This document shows positions 1 to 8,345 of a stretch of 37,491 bases of DNA, piece by piece (position 1 is the stretch's first letter; each line of letters starts with the position of its first letter). Made by a program: the position numbers and the translations under genes. Source of the DNA: Dehalococcoidia bacterium (GTDB taxonomy: Bacteria > Chloroflexota > Dehalococcoidia > Lucifugimonadales > UBA3495); contig DUCU01000016.1 in the NCBI GenBank assembly GCA_012959605.1, positions 5,803 to 43,293 on the forward strand, read 5' to 3'. A model generated the notes under the pieces. It was given only the letters and a program-made list of their open reading frames with translations, had not been told where the DNA came from and made no database searches.

Positions 1-102
1 GACATCATCACTGCCATCAATGAAACCAAGGATATTTCCGACGAATTGTCGGCGAACCTGACCAAAGCAATCAACGAGTTCAAGCCGACATTCACCGGCT
101 AA
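1..102 (+). CDS. atpA: ATP synthase F1 subunit alpha, C-terminal end (partial)
   Basis: Frame 1 is open from the window edge to a TAA at 100-102 and encodes about 33 residues ending KAINEFKPTFTG. The fragment carries no catalytic motif. The call rests on its position directly before atpG in the standard order alpha-gamma-beta-epsilon and on the typical C-terminal pattern (DISDEL, then AINEFK) of F1 alpha subunits. Most of the gene, including the nucleotide-binding domain, lies outside the window. The gap to atpG is 47 bases, consistent with one operon. Confidence 0.85.
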   Translation, partial: DIITAINETKDISDELSANLTKAINEFKPTFTG

Positions 103-149
103 CCTGATTTCATAACCAGAATTTCCAGCATTGGATAAAAGATAAATAG

Positions 150-1013
150 ATGCCCAGCGTTAGAGACATACGACGACGAATCCGCAGCGTGGATAACACG
201 GCCAAAGTGACCAATGCAATGTCACTGGTTGCCGCGTCCAAGATGCGGCGGGCCCAGAACGCAGTGCTTGAAGGCAGACCTTACTCGGTCAAGATTCAAT
301 CACTCATCGCCAACCTGGCCGCCCAACCAATGGATGACGAAGCAGGAGCCCAACCACTGCTGGCCGTCCGCACGGTGCAAAACGCCACTGTGTTGATGAT
401 CAGCCCTGACCGGGGTCTATGTGGTGGTCTGAACGCCAACCTGTATCGCGCAGTTGGCAACTTCATATTGGTACGTGATGTACCAGTCCAGGCGGTCACG
501 GTAGGCCGAAAGGGTCGCGATTTCATGGCCCGTACCAACCAAGACCTCAAGGCAACCTTCACCGACCTTGGTGAGACGCCGCTTCTGGTGGACACCCACG
601 CCATCTCGCATATGATCATCGACTCGTATTGTGAAGGCCAAACTGACGAAGTCTACCTGGCCTTCACGAAGTACGTCTCAACAATGGCCCAAGAACCCGT
701 TATAGAGAAACTACTACCCATCGAACCTGCGAAGCTAACCTCTGCTGAGAGCGTGGGTTACATCTACGAGCCCGGCAATCTAGCCGTGCTGCAATCCTTG
801 CTTCCTCGCTACATAGAGATGCAGGTCTATCACGCCATCATAGAGTCCATAGCCAGCGAGCAATCAGCTAGGATGGTGGCCATGCGCGCCGCCACCGAAA
901 ACGCCACAGAACTGTCCGGCGACCTCACACTGGTTATGAACAAACTACGCCAAGAAAGCATTACAAACGAACTATTAGATCTGATTGGTGGAGCAATGGC
1001 CTTGGAGGGTTAG
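150..1013 (+). CDS. atpG: ATP synthase F1 subunit gamma
   Basis: The 287-residue product is the central rotor shaft of F1, coupling proton flow through Fo to catalysis in the alpha3beta3 head at the cytoplasmic membrane face. The N-terminal helix (VRDIRRRIRSVDNTAKVTNAM, then LVAASKMRRAQ) and the C-terminal helix (MVAMRAATENATEL, then KLRQESITNELLDLIGGA) are the conserved coiled-coil parts of the family, and GLCGGLNANL in the middle is typical. Length is normal for the family. It lies between atpA and atpD on the same strand. No strong Shine-Dalgarno is visible before ATG 150; translation may depend on the upstream gene. Confidence 0.97.
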   Translation: MPSVRDIRRRIRSVDNTAKVTNAMSLVAASKMRRAQNAVLEGRPYSVKIQSLIANLAAQPMDDEAGAQPLLAVRTVQNATVLMISPDRGLCGGLNANLYRAVGNFILVRDVPVQAVTVGRKGRDFMARTNQDLKATFTDLGETPLLVDTHAISHMIIDSYCEGQTDEVYLAFTKYVSTMAQEPVIEKLLPIEPAKLTSAESVGYIYEPGNLAVLQSLLPRYIEMQVYHAIIESIASEQSARMVAMRAATENATELSGDLTLVMNKLRQESITNELLDLIGGAMALEG

Positions 1014-2492
<1,479 letters not shown>

Positions 2493-2939
2493 GTGACAAC
2501 CATGCCAATGAATCTGGAAATAATCACTGCTGAACGCTCCGTCTATTCGGGCGAAGTAGATATGGTGATTGCTCCCGGTCTGGACGGTCAACTGGGCATC
2601 CTCCCAAAACACGCCCCGTTAATGACTGTTCTCAAACCTGGAGAGCTCACCGTTAAGAAAAGCGGCGAAGAAGATATGTACGTGGCCGTGTCTGGTGGCT
2701 TCATGGAAGTCATTGGCAACCGCGTCAGCGTACTGGCCGACGCCTGTGAGCGCTCCGACGAGATTGACGAAGCGCGCGCCGAACAGGCCATGCAACGGGC
2801 GCAAGAACGCCTGGCACAGCGTGGTTCGGACATGGAATTGGAACGGGCGATGTCTTCGCTCCAACGGGCCCAAATCAGGGTCAACCTGGTTAGACGTCGC
2901 AGGCCTCGAACCGGCGGCCAACCACCAATAGGCTCCTAA
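2493..2939 (+). CDS. atpC: ATP synthase F1 subunit epsilon
   Basis: The 148-residue (or 145) product joins gamma at the foot of the central stalk and typically modulates ATP hydrolysis. The N-terminal beta-sandwich is recognisable (MNLEIITAERSVYSGEVDMV, then GQLGILPKHAPLMTVLKPGEL), followed by a charged helical hairpin (EARAEQAMQRAQERLAQR) and a basic tail (VRRRRPRTGG). The start is uncertain: GTG 2493 directly follows the atpD stop, while ATG 2502 gives the more usual N-terminus. Either implies translational coupling to atpD. It is the last gene of the operon, followed after 14 bases by a strong hairpin. Confidence 0.95.
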   Translation: MTTMPMNLEIITAERSVYSGEVDMVIAPGLDGQLGILPKHAPLMTVLKPGELTVKKSGEEDMYVAVSGGFMEVIGNRVSVLADACERSDEIDEARAEQAMQRAQERLAQRGSDMELERAMSSLQRAQIRVNLVRRRRPRTGGQPPIGS

Positions 2940-2953
2940 TCAACCCAGCAACT

Positions 2954-2992
2954 AAAGGAAGAGGCCCAGACAATGTCTGGGCCTCTTCCTTT
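2954..2992 (+). terminator. Rho-independent terminator of the atp operon
   Basis: Near-perfect palindrome: arm 2954-2972 (core GGAAGAGGCCCAGACA) pairs with 2974-2992, with a functional loop around the central AAT. The right arm ends in CCTTTAT, a short U-rich end. It starts 14 bases after atpC. Confidence 0.85.
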
Positions 2993-3052
2993 ATGAACAC
3001 ACGCACAACGGCTTCTATAGCACAACAATCCACTCACTTCCGAAGCCCAGAC

Positions 3053-3078
3053 GTCTTTCCAGCGAATGCTGGAATCCA
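3053..3078. repeat. Palindromic repeat unit, TTCCAGC / GCTGGAA
   Basis: Arms 3057-3063 and 3068-3074 flank the loop GAAT, followed by TCCA. The same design recurs at 3271-3300 and 3340-3368, so it appears to be a dispersed family (REP-like or MITE-derived). Confidence 0.5.
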
Positions 3079-3166
3079 CTACGCCACCAAGTCCCGCGTA
3101 CGTTAGAAGTCTGCCACCTCCGCTGATGGTGAGCCCGTCGAACCATATTCTCAATCTCAGCCAAAC

Positions 3167-3209
3167 CTCATCCGGTGATCCTGAGCTAATCTAAGGATCA
3201 CCGGATGAG
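3167..3209. repeat. Perfect 16-bp inverted repeat
   Basis: CTCATCCGGTGATCCT (3167-3182) and its exact reverse complement (3194-3209) are separated by 11 bases. It lies about 210 bases past the 3' end of leftward rex. It has no T-run on either side, so it is not a standard terminator; it may be a mobile-repeat remnant. Confidence 0.6.
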
Positions 3210-3259
3210 TGGAAATATGCATTTGACTAAGACTTTGGTTACGCAGTTTTTAATATTCA

Positions 3260-3392
3260 TTCTGGCCCCACCCGTCATACCTGCTTTCGCAGGAATCCAG
3301 AAATGAGCCTCGTTATGAACTTGTCTTTGACAAAAAACATGGAATCCAGCTTTCGCTGGAATGACGGGACAGCAGGAATTATGGGGCCAGAA
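3260..3392. mobile_element. MITE-like element with terminal inverted repeats
   Basis: About 133 bases bounded by TTCTGGCCCCA (3260-3270) and its exact reverse complement TGGGGCCAGAA (3382-3392). Inside, CCCGTCAT (3271-3278) is mirrored by ATGACGGG (3361-3368). Each end also carries a small hairpin: CCTGC-TTTC-GCAGG on the left, and TCCAGC-TTTC-GCTGGA at 3345-3360 on the right. The right end has an extra 13 bases between the outer and inner repeats. No coding capacity; no target-site duplication was established. Confidence 0.55.
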
Positions 3393-3419
3393 CGTAGGGC
3401 CAGCAGCAGACGAACGGGG

Positions 3420-4070
3420 CTAGTCGTCGTTGATGTAGTAGGTCATGGACTGGAGTGACAGAACTGGGTCGATGTTTCGGATCCTGATGCCTTCTCGTAC
3501 CTGTGGGGTGATGGGGGCGTAATTCAAGATTGCCTTGACCCCGCAGGCCACCAACTGGTCAACCACGTTCTGGGTGAACTCCACCGGAACCGCGACAATA
3601 GCGATGCTGATTTTCTCCCGCGCCACAATCTGGTCCAGTTCGTCCATCCTGCAAACTTCCAATCCACCAATGGACTCGCCAACGACTCTGTCGTTGAGAT
3701 CGAACGCAGCTACCAAATGGAACCCGTCCGGATTAAACCCTGGATAGCTCAAGATGGCGCGGCCCAAACGACCAACGCCAACCACAGCGACGTTCCAGGG
3801 GGAGTTGATGCCCAATATTTGGCGCAGTCGGTCCAAGAGGTCGTGCACGCTATAGCCGCGGCCCTGTTTTCCGAAACGCCCAAAATAGCTGAGGTCTTTG
3901 CGAATTTGGGCCGGGGTTACCTGAAGTTTTTCTCCCAATTGCTGGGAGCTAACCACTTGAATCCCGTCTTCCAACAGCCGGTTAAGTATCCGCAGGTACT
4001 GCGGAAGCCGACTGATGACGACTTCAGGTACTTCCGAGCGGCTCTGTCGAGATTCGGAATTAGGTGGCAT
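3420..4070 (-). CDS. rex: Redox-sensing transcriptional repressor Rex
   Basis: The 216-residue product is a DNA-binding repressor that reads the NADH/NAD+ ratio and typically controls fermentation and respiration genes. An N-terminal winged-helix domain (about 18-85) contains the family pattern QLGEKLQVTPAQIRKDLSYF and FGRFGKQGRGYSV. The C-terminal Rossmann domain has GVGRLG at 98-103 and ends with the swapped helix (DPVLSLQSMTYYINDD). Length is normal. It is transcribed alone, leftward, divergent from the ylxP-like gene. A palindrome TTGGC-n6-GCCAA at 4103-4118 in its leader could be an autoregulatory operator, but it does not match the common TTGTGA-n6-TCACAA Rex site. Confidence 0.95.
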   Translation of the reverse strand: MPPNSESRQSRSEVPEVVISRLPQYLRILNRLLEDGIQVVSSQQLGEKLQVTPAQIRKDLSYFGRFGKQGRGYSVHDLLDRLRQILGINSPWNVAVVGVGRLGRAILSYPGFNPDGFHLVAAFDLNDRVVGESIGGLEVCRMDELDQIVAREKISIAIVAVPVEFTQNVVDQLVACGVKAILNYAPITPQVREGIRIRNIDPVLSLQSMTYYINDD

Positions 4071-4189
4071 GGCGTTTTTGTTCCCTCACCTACAGCTATC
4101 TGTTGGCAAAATCGCCAATTCAGACCGCTTGTGGGTGAACCGGACTTCGAATTAAGTGTTCCACGGCGTTAATTCGGACTGCCGTTGCC

Positions 4190-4202
4190 TATAATCTATA
4201 AT
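4190..4202 (+). promoter_or_regulatory. Candidate -10 boxes for the ylxP-like gene
   Basis: Two overlapping consensus -10 hexamers TATAAT (4190-4195 and 4197-4202) lie about 75 bases before GTG 4274. No good -35 is visible. They overlap the opposing rex promoter, so divergent transcription may compete. Confidence 0.35.
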
Positions 4203-4222
4203 GTAGGTTCAATGCACGTCAA
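4195..4222 (-). promoter_or_regulatory. Candidate sigma-70 promoter for rex
   Basis: Read leftward: -35 TTGACG (complement of 4217-4222), 16-base spacer, -10 TATAGA (complement of 4195-4200), giving a leader of about 115 bases before the rex ATG. Confidence 0.4.
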
Positions 4223-4273
4223 GAACCCTATCAAGAATTCAAAATTCGTCGCAGGCACAAACCGGAGATTTCA

Positions 4274-4672
4274 GTGCATATAGGCGTCTGCCGAATAATG
4301 CTCCACCTACTTGAATCAGCCAGCCTGAAAGACAAACGTCAGGTCTCCCGGTCTCTTTCCGCTCGTATCCGAAACAGCTTCAACGTTGCCGTGGCAGGAG
4401 TGGAAGACCATGAGCTGTGGCAGCGGCTGACCCTGGCGGTGTGCTGTGTGAGCACCGATTCCGCCCACGCCAACGAGATGATTTCCAAAGTGGTCGAGTT
4501 TATCGAAGAAACGCGCCGAGACTTAGAACTCCTGGATTACGAGACTGAGATCATGGAGTCTGAGTCTGGCCTATTTGTCTTTCAGCTGAAGCTCGCCAAG
4601 AAACTCTTCTATCGCTCCCCAGTACTGCTCGCTACCGACTTCGTAGGTATCGTTGTGCGCCGCGCCCTCTAG
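4274..4672 (+). CDS. ylxP: DUF503 / YlxP-like protein with extended C-terminus
   Basis: Residues 1-96 match the small DUF503/YlxP family (LKDKRQVSRSLSARIRNSFNVAVAGVED, WQRLTLAVCCVSTDSAHANE, RDLELLDYETEI), often found near ribosome-maturation genes in Gram-positive bacteria; its molecular function is not settled. GTG 4274 is favoured by GGAG at 4263-4266. Family members usually stop near residue 95-100, but this one runs to 132. The extra 34 or so residues are encoded in 102 bases that also encode, on the other strand, the last 33 residues of the alpha/beta hydrolase. The tail is therefore probably a by-product of a lost stop codon rather than a functional domain. Confidence 0.85.
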   Translation: MHIGVCRIMLHLLESASLKDKRQVSRSLSARIRNSFNVAVAGVEDHELWQRLTLAVCCVSTDSAHANEMISKVVEFIEETRRDLELLDYETEIMESESGLFVFQLKLAKKLFYRSPVLLATDFVGIVVRRAL

Positions 4673-5443
4673 AACCTGAAAGCGCTTTGGCTGGTTGGCC
4701 GCATCGTACAACCTGCGCCCCTGGGACAACGGGACGGTTTCGTCTTGGTCGCCATGAAGCACAAGCAAGGGCACGTTCAACTGGCGGATGCGAGTTAGGC
4801 TGTCGTAATGGTTTCGCACCAGCCAGGCGACTGGAGGGAAGGGTAGCGTGATGCTGGCCATGTCACGCACTGAGGCAAATGGCGAAACCAGCATCATGGC
4901 CATCGGCGGACGGGTCAACGCCAATTCCACCGCCACTGCTGCGCCCAGAGAGTGCCCCAAGTAAACTATCTGATCTTGTGCCACATCATCCCGGCCGGAT
5001 AGGTACTCCATGACCGCCCTGGAGTCCAGATACGTGCCCTGCTCAGAAGGGCTACCTTCACTCTCGCCATAGCCTCGGTAATCAAAGATAAATAGGTTGG
5101 CACCGGTGAGGTGGTGCGCCATTGCCAATTCGTCGATCCGGTAGCCGTTATTCCCGCCATTGCCGTGGAACCAAAGCCACGTGTTGTTGGGGACCATTTC
5201 AGGGTCGCCAGGTATGAACCACCCGTGCAACGTCAGCCCATCTGAAGTTTGGATTCGCACGTCTTCGTATTCAAGACCGGCGTTATTGGGTGTGTACAAC
5301 AACTCAGTCGATGGAAAGAAGACAAACCGTTTTTCCAAATGGGACCAGAGCACGAAGAAGGTTACTCCATAGGCCAGGGAAACGCCGACGAGCACGCGAA
5401 CCAAGAGCCAACGGTCCCGCCCAATCATCAGCTTGGTTAGCAT
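4571..5443 (-). CDS. Alpha/beta hydrolase, membrane-anchored, BEM46/ABHD-like
   Basis: 290-residue serine hydrolase. An N-terminal membrane segment (about 12-34) precedes a catalytic domain of the YfhR/Bem46/ABHD13 type: oxyanion motif FHGNGGN at 92-98, nucleophile elbow GHSLG at 163-167 (Ser165), acid Asp234 in HGDQDETVP, and His263 in GAAHNDTY. The active site is probably cytoplasmic or at the membrane surface. The substrate cannot be read from sequence; thioesterase or lipid hydrolase roles are typical guesses. It converges on and overlaps the ylxP-like gene by 102 bases. Confidence 0.88.
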   Translation of the reverse strand: MLTKLMIGRDRWLLVRVLVGVSLAYGVTFFVLWSHLEKRFVFFPSTELLYTPNNAGLEYEDVRIQTSDGLTLHGWFIPGDPEMVPNNTWLWFHGNGGNNGYRIDELAMAHHLTGANLFIFDYRGYGESEGSPSEQGTYLDSRAVMEYLSGRDDVAQDQIVYLGHSLGAAVAVELALTRPPMAMMLVSPFASVRDMASITLPFPPVAWLVRNHYDSLTRIRQLNVPLLVLHGDQDETVPLSQGRRLYDAANQPKRFQVLEGAAHNDTYEVGSEQYWGAIEEFLGELQLKDK

Positions 5444-5484
5444 TGCAACCTAAGTACGTAGACGAGATTTGCGGCGGATTGGTA

Positions 5485-5865
5485 CTAGCTGGTAGCGGAG
5501 GCTCCGCGGCTGGCTAATAACTCTTGCAGGCCTTCTGAGAAGTCACGTTTAATCAAAACGGCGTCACTGCCCAAATCCCGGGCTTTTCGCAAAATACCCG
5601 GCTCACCGTGGGGGCCGTAGGCAACGACCCTGGTGTTGGGGTCTTTAGTTGCCGCCAGACTCTCCAGAGCTTCAGTCCAGACCGCTTCATCCATTTCCAG
5701 GTCAACCAGCACCAGCGGCACATCGTGGGCCTCTGTGGCCTTCATAAGAGCTTCAGCGGTGGAAGCGCTGACCGTTTCCAGTCCACCGGATTCGGCAGCG
5801 GCTTCAATGCGGGGCATGAAGAACAGGTTGCTGGTCAGGACCAGTACGGTTTCTTTATCGGCCAT
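5485..5865 (-). CDS. Receiver-like (pseudo-receiver) protein
   Basis: 126-residue protein with the pattern of a response-regulator receiver domain: strand VLVLTSN (7-13), VPLVLVDLEMDE with Asp55 at the phospho-acceptor position, TRVVAYGPHGEPGILRKARDLG, and AVLIKRDF with Lys106. The acidic pair after strand 1 that binds Mg in true receivers is replaced by Thr11-Ser12-Asn13, so ordinary phosphorylation is doubtful. There is no output domain. The start ATG 5863-5865 was chosen because upstream sequence belongs to the preceding gene, whose stop it overlaps by 11 bases; coupling is likely. It is the third gene of the leftward operon with the EMO-type oxidoreductase. Function unknown; perhaps a protein-interaction adaptor. 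Confidence 0.75.
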   Translation of the reverse strand: MADKETVLVLTSNLFFMPRIEAAAESGGLETVSASTAEALMKATEAHDVPLVLVDLEMDEAVWTEALESLAATKDPNTRVVAYGPHGEPGILRKARDLGSDAVLIKRDFSEGLQELLASRGASATS

Positions 5866-6103
5866 CGGCTTGGCCGGGAAATGGTTCGGCCGCCACCGCC
5901 TTAGGATAGCTCTGCTGTTCTGCTTCGATGGTCGACAGGCGGCCAGCCACGTCACGTACCTGAGGCCGGTCTGCTTGGCATTTGGAACACCACGCCTGCT
6001 CATCGGTGAAGAGCATCATGTTGTCTTTCTTAACCGTCACAGTCTCAATCAAGGTGCCACACTCACCACAGGAACTAATTATTTCTACTTCTGTAATTGG
6101 CAT
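5855..6103 (-). CDS. Small zinc-ribbon protein
   Basis: 82 residues. Two CxxC pairs (CGEC near residue 12 and CSKC near residue 39), separated by a beta-rich segment (LIETVTVKKDNMMLFTDEQAW), form a probable zinc ribbon; the C-terminal half is variable and not obviously folded. It lies 21 bases downstream of the large Fe-S membrane protein and overlaps the receiver-like gene by 11 bases, so the three are probably one transcript. No family was recognised beyond the zinc ribbon. It could be an assembly or regulatory factor for the oxidoreductase (inference). Confidence 0.7.
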   Translation of the reverse strand: MPITEVEIISSCGECGTLIETVTVKKDNMMLFTDEQAWCSKCQADRPQVRDVAGRLSTIEAEQQSYPKAVAAEPFPGQADGR

Positions 6104-6124
6104 TTAAACATCACTTGGACCGGA

Positions 6125-8155
6125 TTATAAATCTAGACTGTCCGCGAGTAACTCAATTACGTCTTTGGCTTGCTTCTCGGAGTCCAGTCCCTTCGCTTGG
6201 ATTCCTTCAGTCATCATCTGGACGCAGAATGGGCAGGAAACACCCACCATATCGGCTTCAGTCTCAAGGAACTGGTCGGTTCGTACGTGGTTTACCCGTT
6301 CCCCTTGGCTTTCCTCGATCCACATGTGACCGCCGCCAGCGCCGCAGCAGAAGCCACGTTCACGGCAACGGGAACCCATCTCGACCAGCTTGAGGCCAGG
6401 AATCGCCTTGGCCACGTCACGGGGCTCGTCATAGACACCGTTGTGACGGCCTAAGAAACAAGAGTCATGATAGGCCATGGTCACGTCCAGCATCTTCACG
6501 GGCTTGATATTGCCCTTCTTGATGAGTTGGTCCACAAACTGGCTGTAGTGCAGAACCTCAAAGTTGCCTCCCAACTGAGGGTATTCATTCTTCATTGTGT
6601 TGAAGCAATGAGGACAGGTGGTCACCACCTTCTTCACGTTGTAGCCGTTCATGGTGTCGATGTTCTGTTGGGCCAATATCTGGAACAGGTATTCGTTGCC
6701 CATGCGACGCGCCGGGTCTCCGGTGCAGGTCTCCTCGTCGCCCAAGATGGCGAAGTCCACCTTGGCGGCCTTGAGCACCTTGGCCATGGATCGGGCGATG
6801 GCCTGACTCCGTTGTTCCAAAGCGGGGGTACACCCAACCCAAAACAGGACTTCAGCGTCGGGTTTGTCGGCCAGGGTTGGCACATCCAGGCCTTCTGCCC
6901 AATCAGTTCGGGAGTATTGGGTACCACGCCAGGGGTGGCCTCGTTGCTCCAAGCTGAGTAGAGCGTTCATGGCCGACTCCGGTGCTTTGGACTCTTCCAA
7001 GACCAGGTGGCGGCGCATGTCCATGATGGTGGGTACGTGTTCCACCGTCACCGGGCATTCTTCCATGCAGGCACCGCAGTTCAGACAATCCCAGATTGAC
7101 GATTCAGAGATAACCGATGGCACCAGCGGAGAGGGTTCTACGAGATCTACGTTCCGTTCACCCTGATGACCGATGGCCACCATGTGGTCTTTGATTCCCT
7201 CAACAATGTGCATCGGCGAGAGTTGCTTGCCCGTTAGGTTGGCAGGGCAGGCATCGGTGCAGCGACCACAGACCGCGCAGGCGTAGCCATCAAGTAGTTG
7301 CTTCCAGGAGAAGTCCTGGACGCGTCCTGCGCCGAATTTCTCTGTGTTTTCCAGGTCCATCAATGGTAGTCCTCCCTTGGGTTCCAAAGACCTGAAGTAA
7401 GCGTTCACAGGGGCCGCGAACATGTGCATGTGCTTGGTGAACGGGATATAGACGGTAAATATCAGGATGATGGACAGGTGAGACCACCAGAAAACACCCT
7501 GAAGGGTATTGGCAGCGCTGACGCCCACTCCCCAATCTACAAACAAATCTCCCAGAGCCTTGCCGATGTAAACGTCGGCCTCTGGTCCGGTACCGCCCTG
7601 GGCCACCCAGAAGGCATGGGTCAGCAGCGTAGATGCCATTAACCCGGTGATCAGTACCACGATAATCAGAGCGTCGGAATGCCGCGTGAGGTCAAAACGG
7701 AGACGGCTGGGCTTAACGACCCAGCGGCGGACAAACGCCCAGACCAGCACGACCAACATGACGGCCGAAAGTATGTCCAGATAAGCACTGTAGACCCTGA
7801 CGCCAGTCTCAGTTAGCAGCCATTCGGGGAATCCCGCATTTACTGAAGCAGCAAATATGAAAATGCCGTAGCTGAGCATGAAGGTCAGAAAGCCCCAGAA
7901 GATGATGGCGTGGCCGATACCGGCATAGTCGCCGTACTTCACTCGCTGTAAGACTTTCTGCTGGCCCAGGGAAATCAATAATGCGCCCTTGAGCCGCACC
8001 AGCGGTTGGTCAAATCGAGCGGCCTCTTTGCCTTGCAAGACCAGCTTCACCAGTCTGAGGTAAAAAGCGTAATTGAACACCGCCATGGCGACGCCCAACA
8101 ACCCCAATACGCCTATCCAAAGGGGCAACGCCCCTATATCTCCAGGAGGAACCAC
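6125..8155 (-). CDS. Membrane-bound heme/Fe-S oxidoreductase, EtfAB:quinone oxidoreductase (EMO/FadF) type
   Basis: 676 residues. The N-terminal part (about 10-250) has five to six membrane segments of the NarI-like cytochrome b type, with candidate heme-ligand His in GHAIIFWGF (His82), WWSHLS (His226) and TKHMHMF (His242/244). Two 4Fe-4S motifs follow: CAVCGRC-n3-CP (293-303) and CLNCGAC-n3-CP (357-367). The C-terminal half has two CCG-type cysteine-rich domains; the second is intact (GFCCGAGGG, Cys603-604) whereas the first reads TCTGDPARR, with one Cys as Thr478. This architecture matches the former DUF224 / FadF proteins, now known as EtfAB:menaquinone oxidoreductases linking acyl-CoA oxidation to the quinone pool. 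Start is GTG 8155; the Shine-Dalgarno is weak. First gene of the operon. HdrD-like roles are the alternative. Confidence 0.88.
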   Translation of the reverse strand: MVPPGDIGALPLWIGVLGLLGVAMAVFNYAFYLRLVKLVLQGKEAARFDQPLVRLKGALLISLGQQKVLQRVKYGDYAGIGHAIIFWGFLTFMLSYGIFIFAASVNAGFPEWLLTETGVRVYSAYLDILSAVMLVVLVWAFVRRWVVKPSRLRFDLTRHSDALIIVVLITGLMASTLLTHAFWVAQGGTGPEADVYIGKALGDLFVDWGVGVSAANTLQGVFWWSHLSIILIFTVYIPFTKHMHMFAAPVNAYFRSLEPKGGLPLMDLENTEKFGAGRVQDFSWKQLLDGYACAVCGRCTDACPANLTGKQLSPMHIVEGIKDHMVAIGHQGERNVDLVEPSPLVPSVISESSIWDCLNCGACMEECPVTVEHVPTIMDMRRHLVLEESKAPESAMNALLSLEQRGHPWRGTQYSRTDWAEGLDVPTLADKPDAEVLFWVGCTPALEQRSQAIARSMAKVLKAAKVDFAILGDEETCTGDPARRMGNEYLFQILAQQNIDTMNGYNVKKVVTTCPHCFNTMKNEYPQLGGNFEVLHYSQFVDQLIKKGNIKPVKMLDVTMAYHDSCFLGRHNGVYDEPRDVAKAIPGLKLVEMGSRCRERGFCCGAGGGHMWIEESQGERVNHVRTDQFLETEADMVGVSCPFCVQMMTEGIQAKGLDSEKQAKDVIELLADSLDL

Positions 8156-8172
8156 ACTCTACACCCGCTTTA

Positions 8173-8192
8173 CCGGACGGCAAACCGTCCGG
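8173..8192. other. Perfect hairpin in the leader of the EMO-type gene
   Basis: CCGGACGG (8173-8180), loop CAAA, CCGTCCGG (8185-8192), 17 bases before the GTG start of the leftward gene. On the plus strand it is followed by ACAATTTTTGC, so it resembles a rightward terminator although no rightward gene precedes it. Confidence 0.5.
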
Positions 8193-8270
8193 ACAATTTT
8201 TGCTTTTTCATCATCGACAGCCTGAGACGGCCAGGGACAGGTAAGTTGTCAACGCCGCCATTTTAGCATG

Positions 8271-8308
8271 ATTCAGGTGCGCTCCACAGAGGTGAACCGC
8301 GCCTGAAT
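8271..8308 (-). terminator. Hairpin after the LLM oxidoreductase gene
   Basis: ATTCAGG + CGC on the left (8271-8282, TG bulge) pairs with GCGCCTGAAT (8299-8308). It sits 38 bases past the stop of the leftward gene at 8346. There is no U-run, so terminator function is uncertain. Confidence 0.35.
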
Positions 8309-8345
8309 ATAAGTCTTCAATAGGGACGCCCAAAACGGAGGTAGC

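Larger units (their letters stand above)
2993..3419. other. Gene-free stretch with several palindromic repeats
   Basis: This 427-base stretch lies between the atp terminator and the 3' end of leftward rex. No convincing reading frame is present. It holds three copies of a palindromic motif of the form TTCCAGC-n4-GCTGGAA or its variant, a perfect 16-bp inverted repeat, and a segment GTGAGCCCGTCGAAC (3130-3144) resembling short dispersed repeats common in environmental bacterial genomes. Individual elements are listed separately. Confidence 0.7.

Noticed and set aside
4103-4118. Rex operator upstream of rex
   Set aside because: TTGGC-n6-GCCAA is palindromic but departs from the common Rex consensus; it is mentioned only as a possibility.
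5866-6003. N-terminal extension of the receiver-like protein
   Set aside because: The segment encodes the zinc-ribbon protein in another frame; the receiver fold starts at MADKETVLVL.
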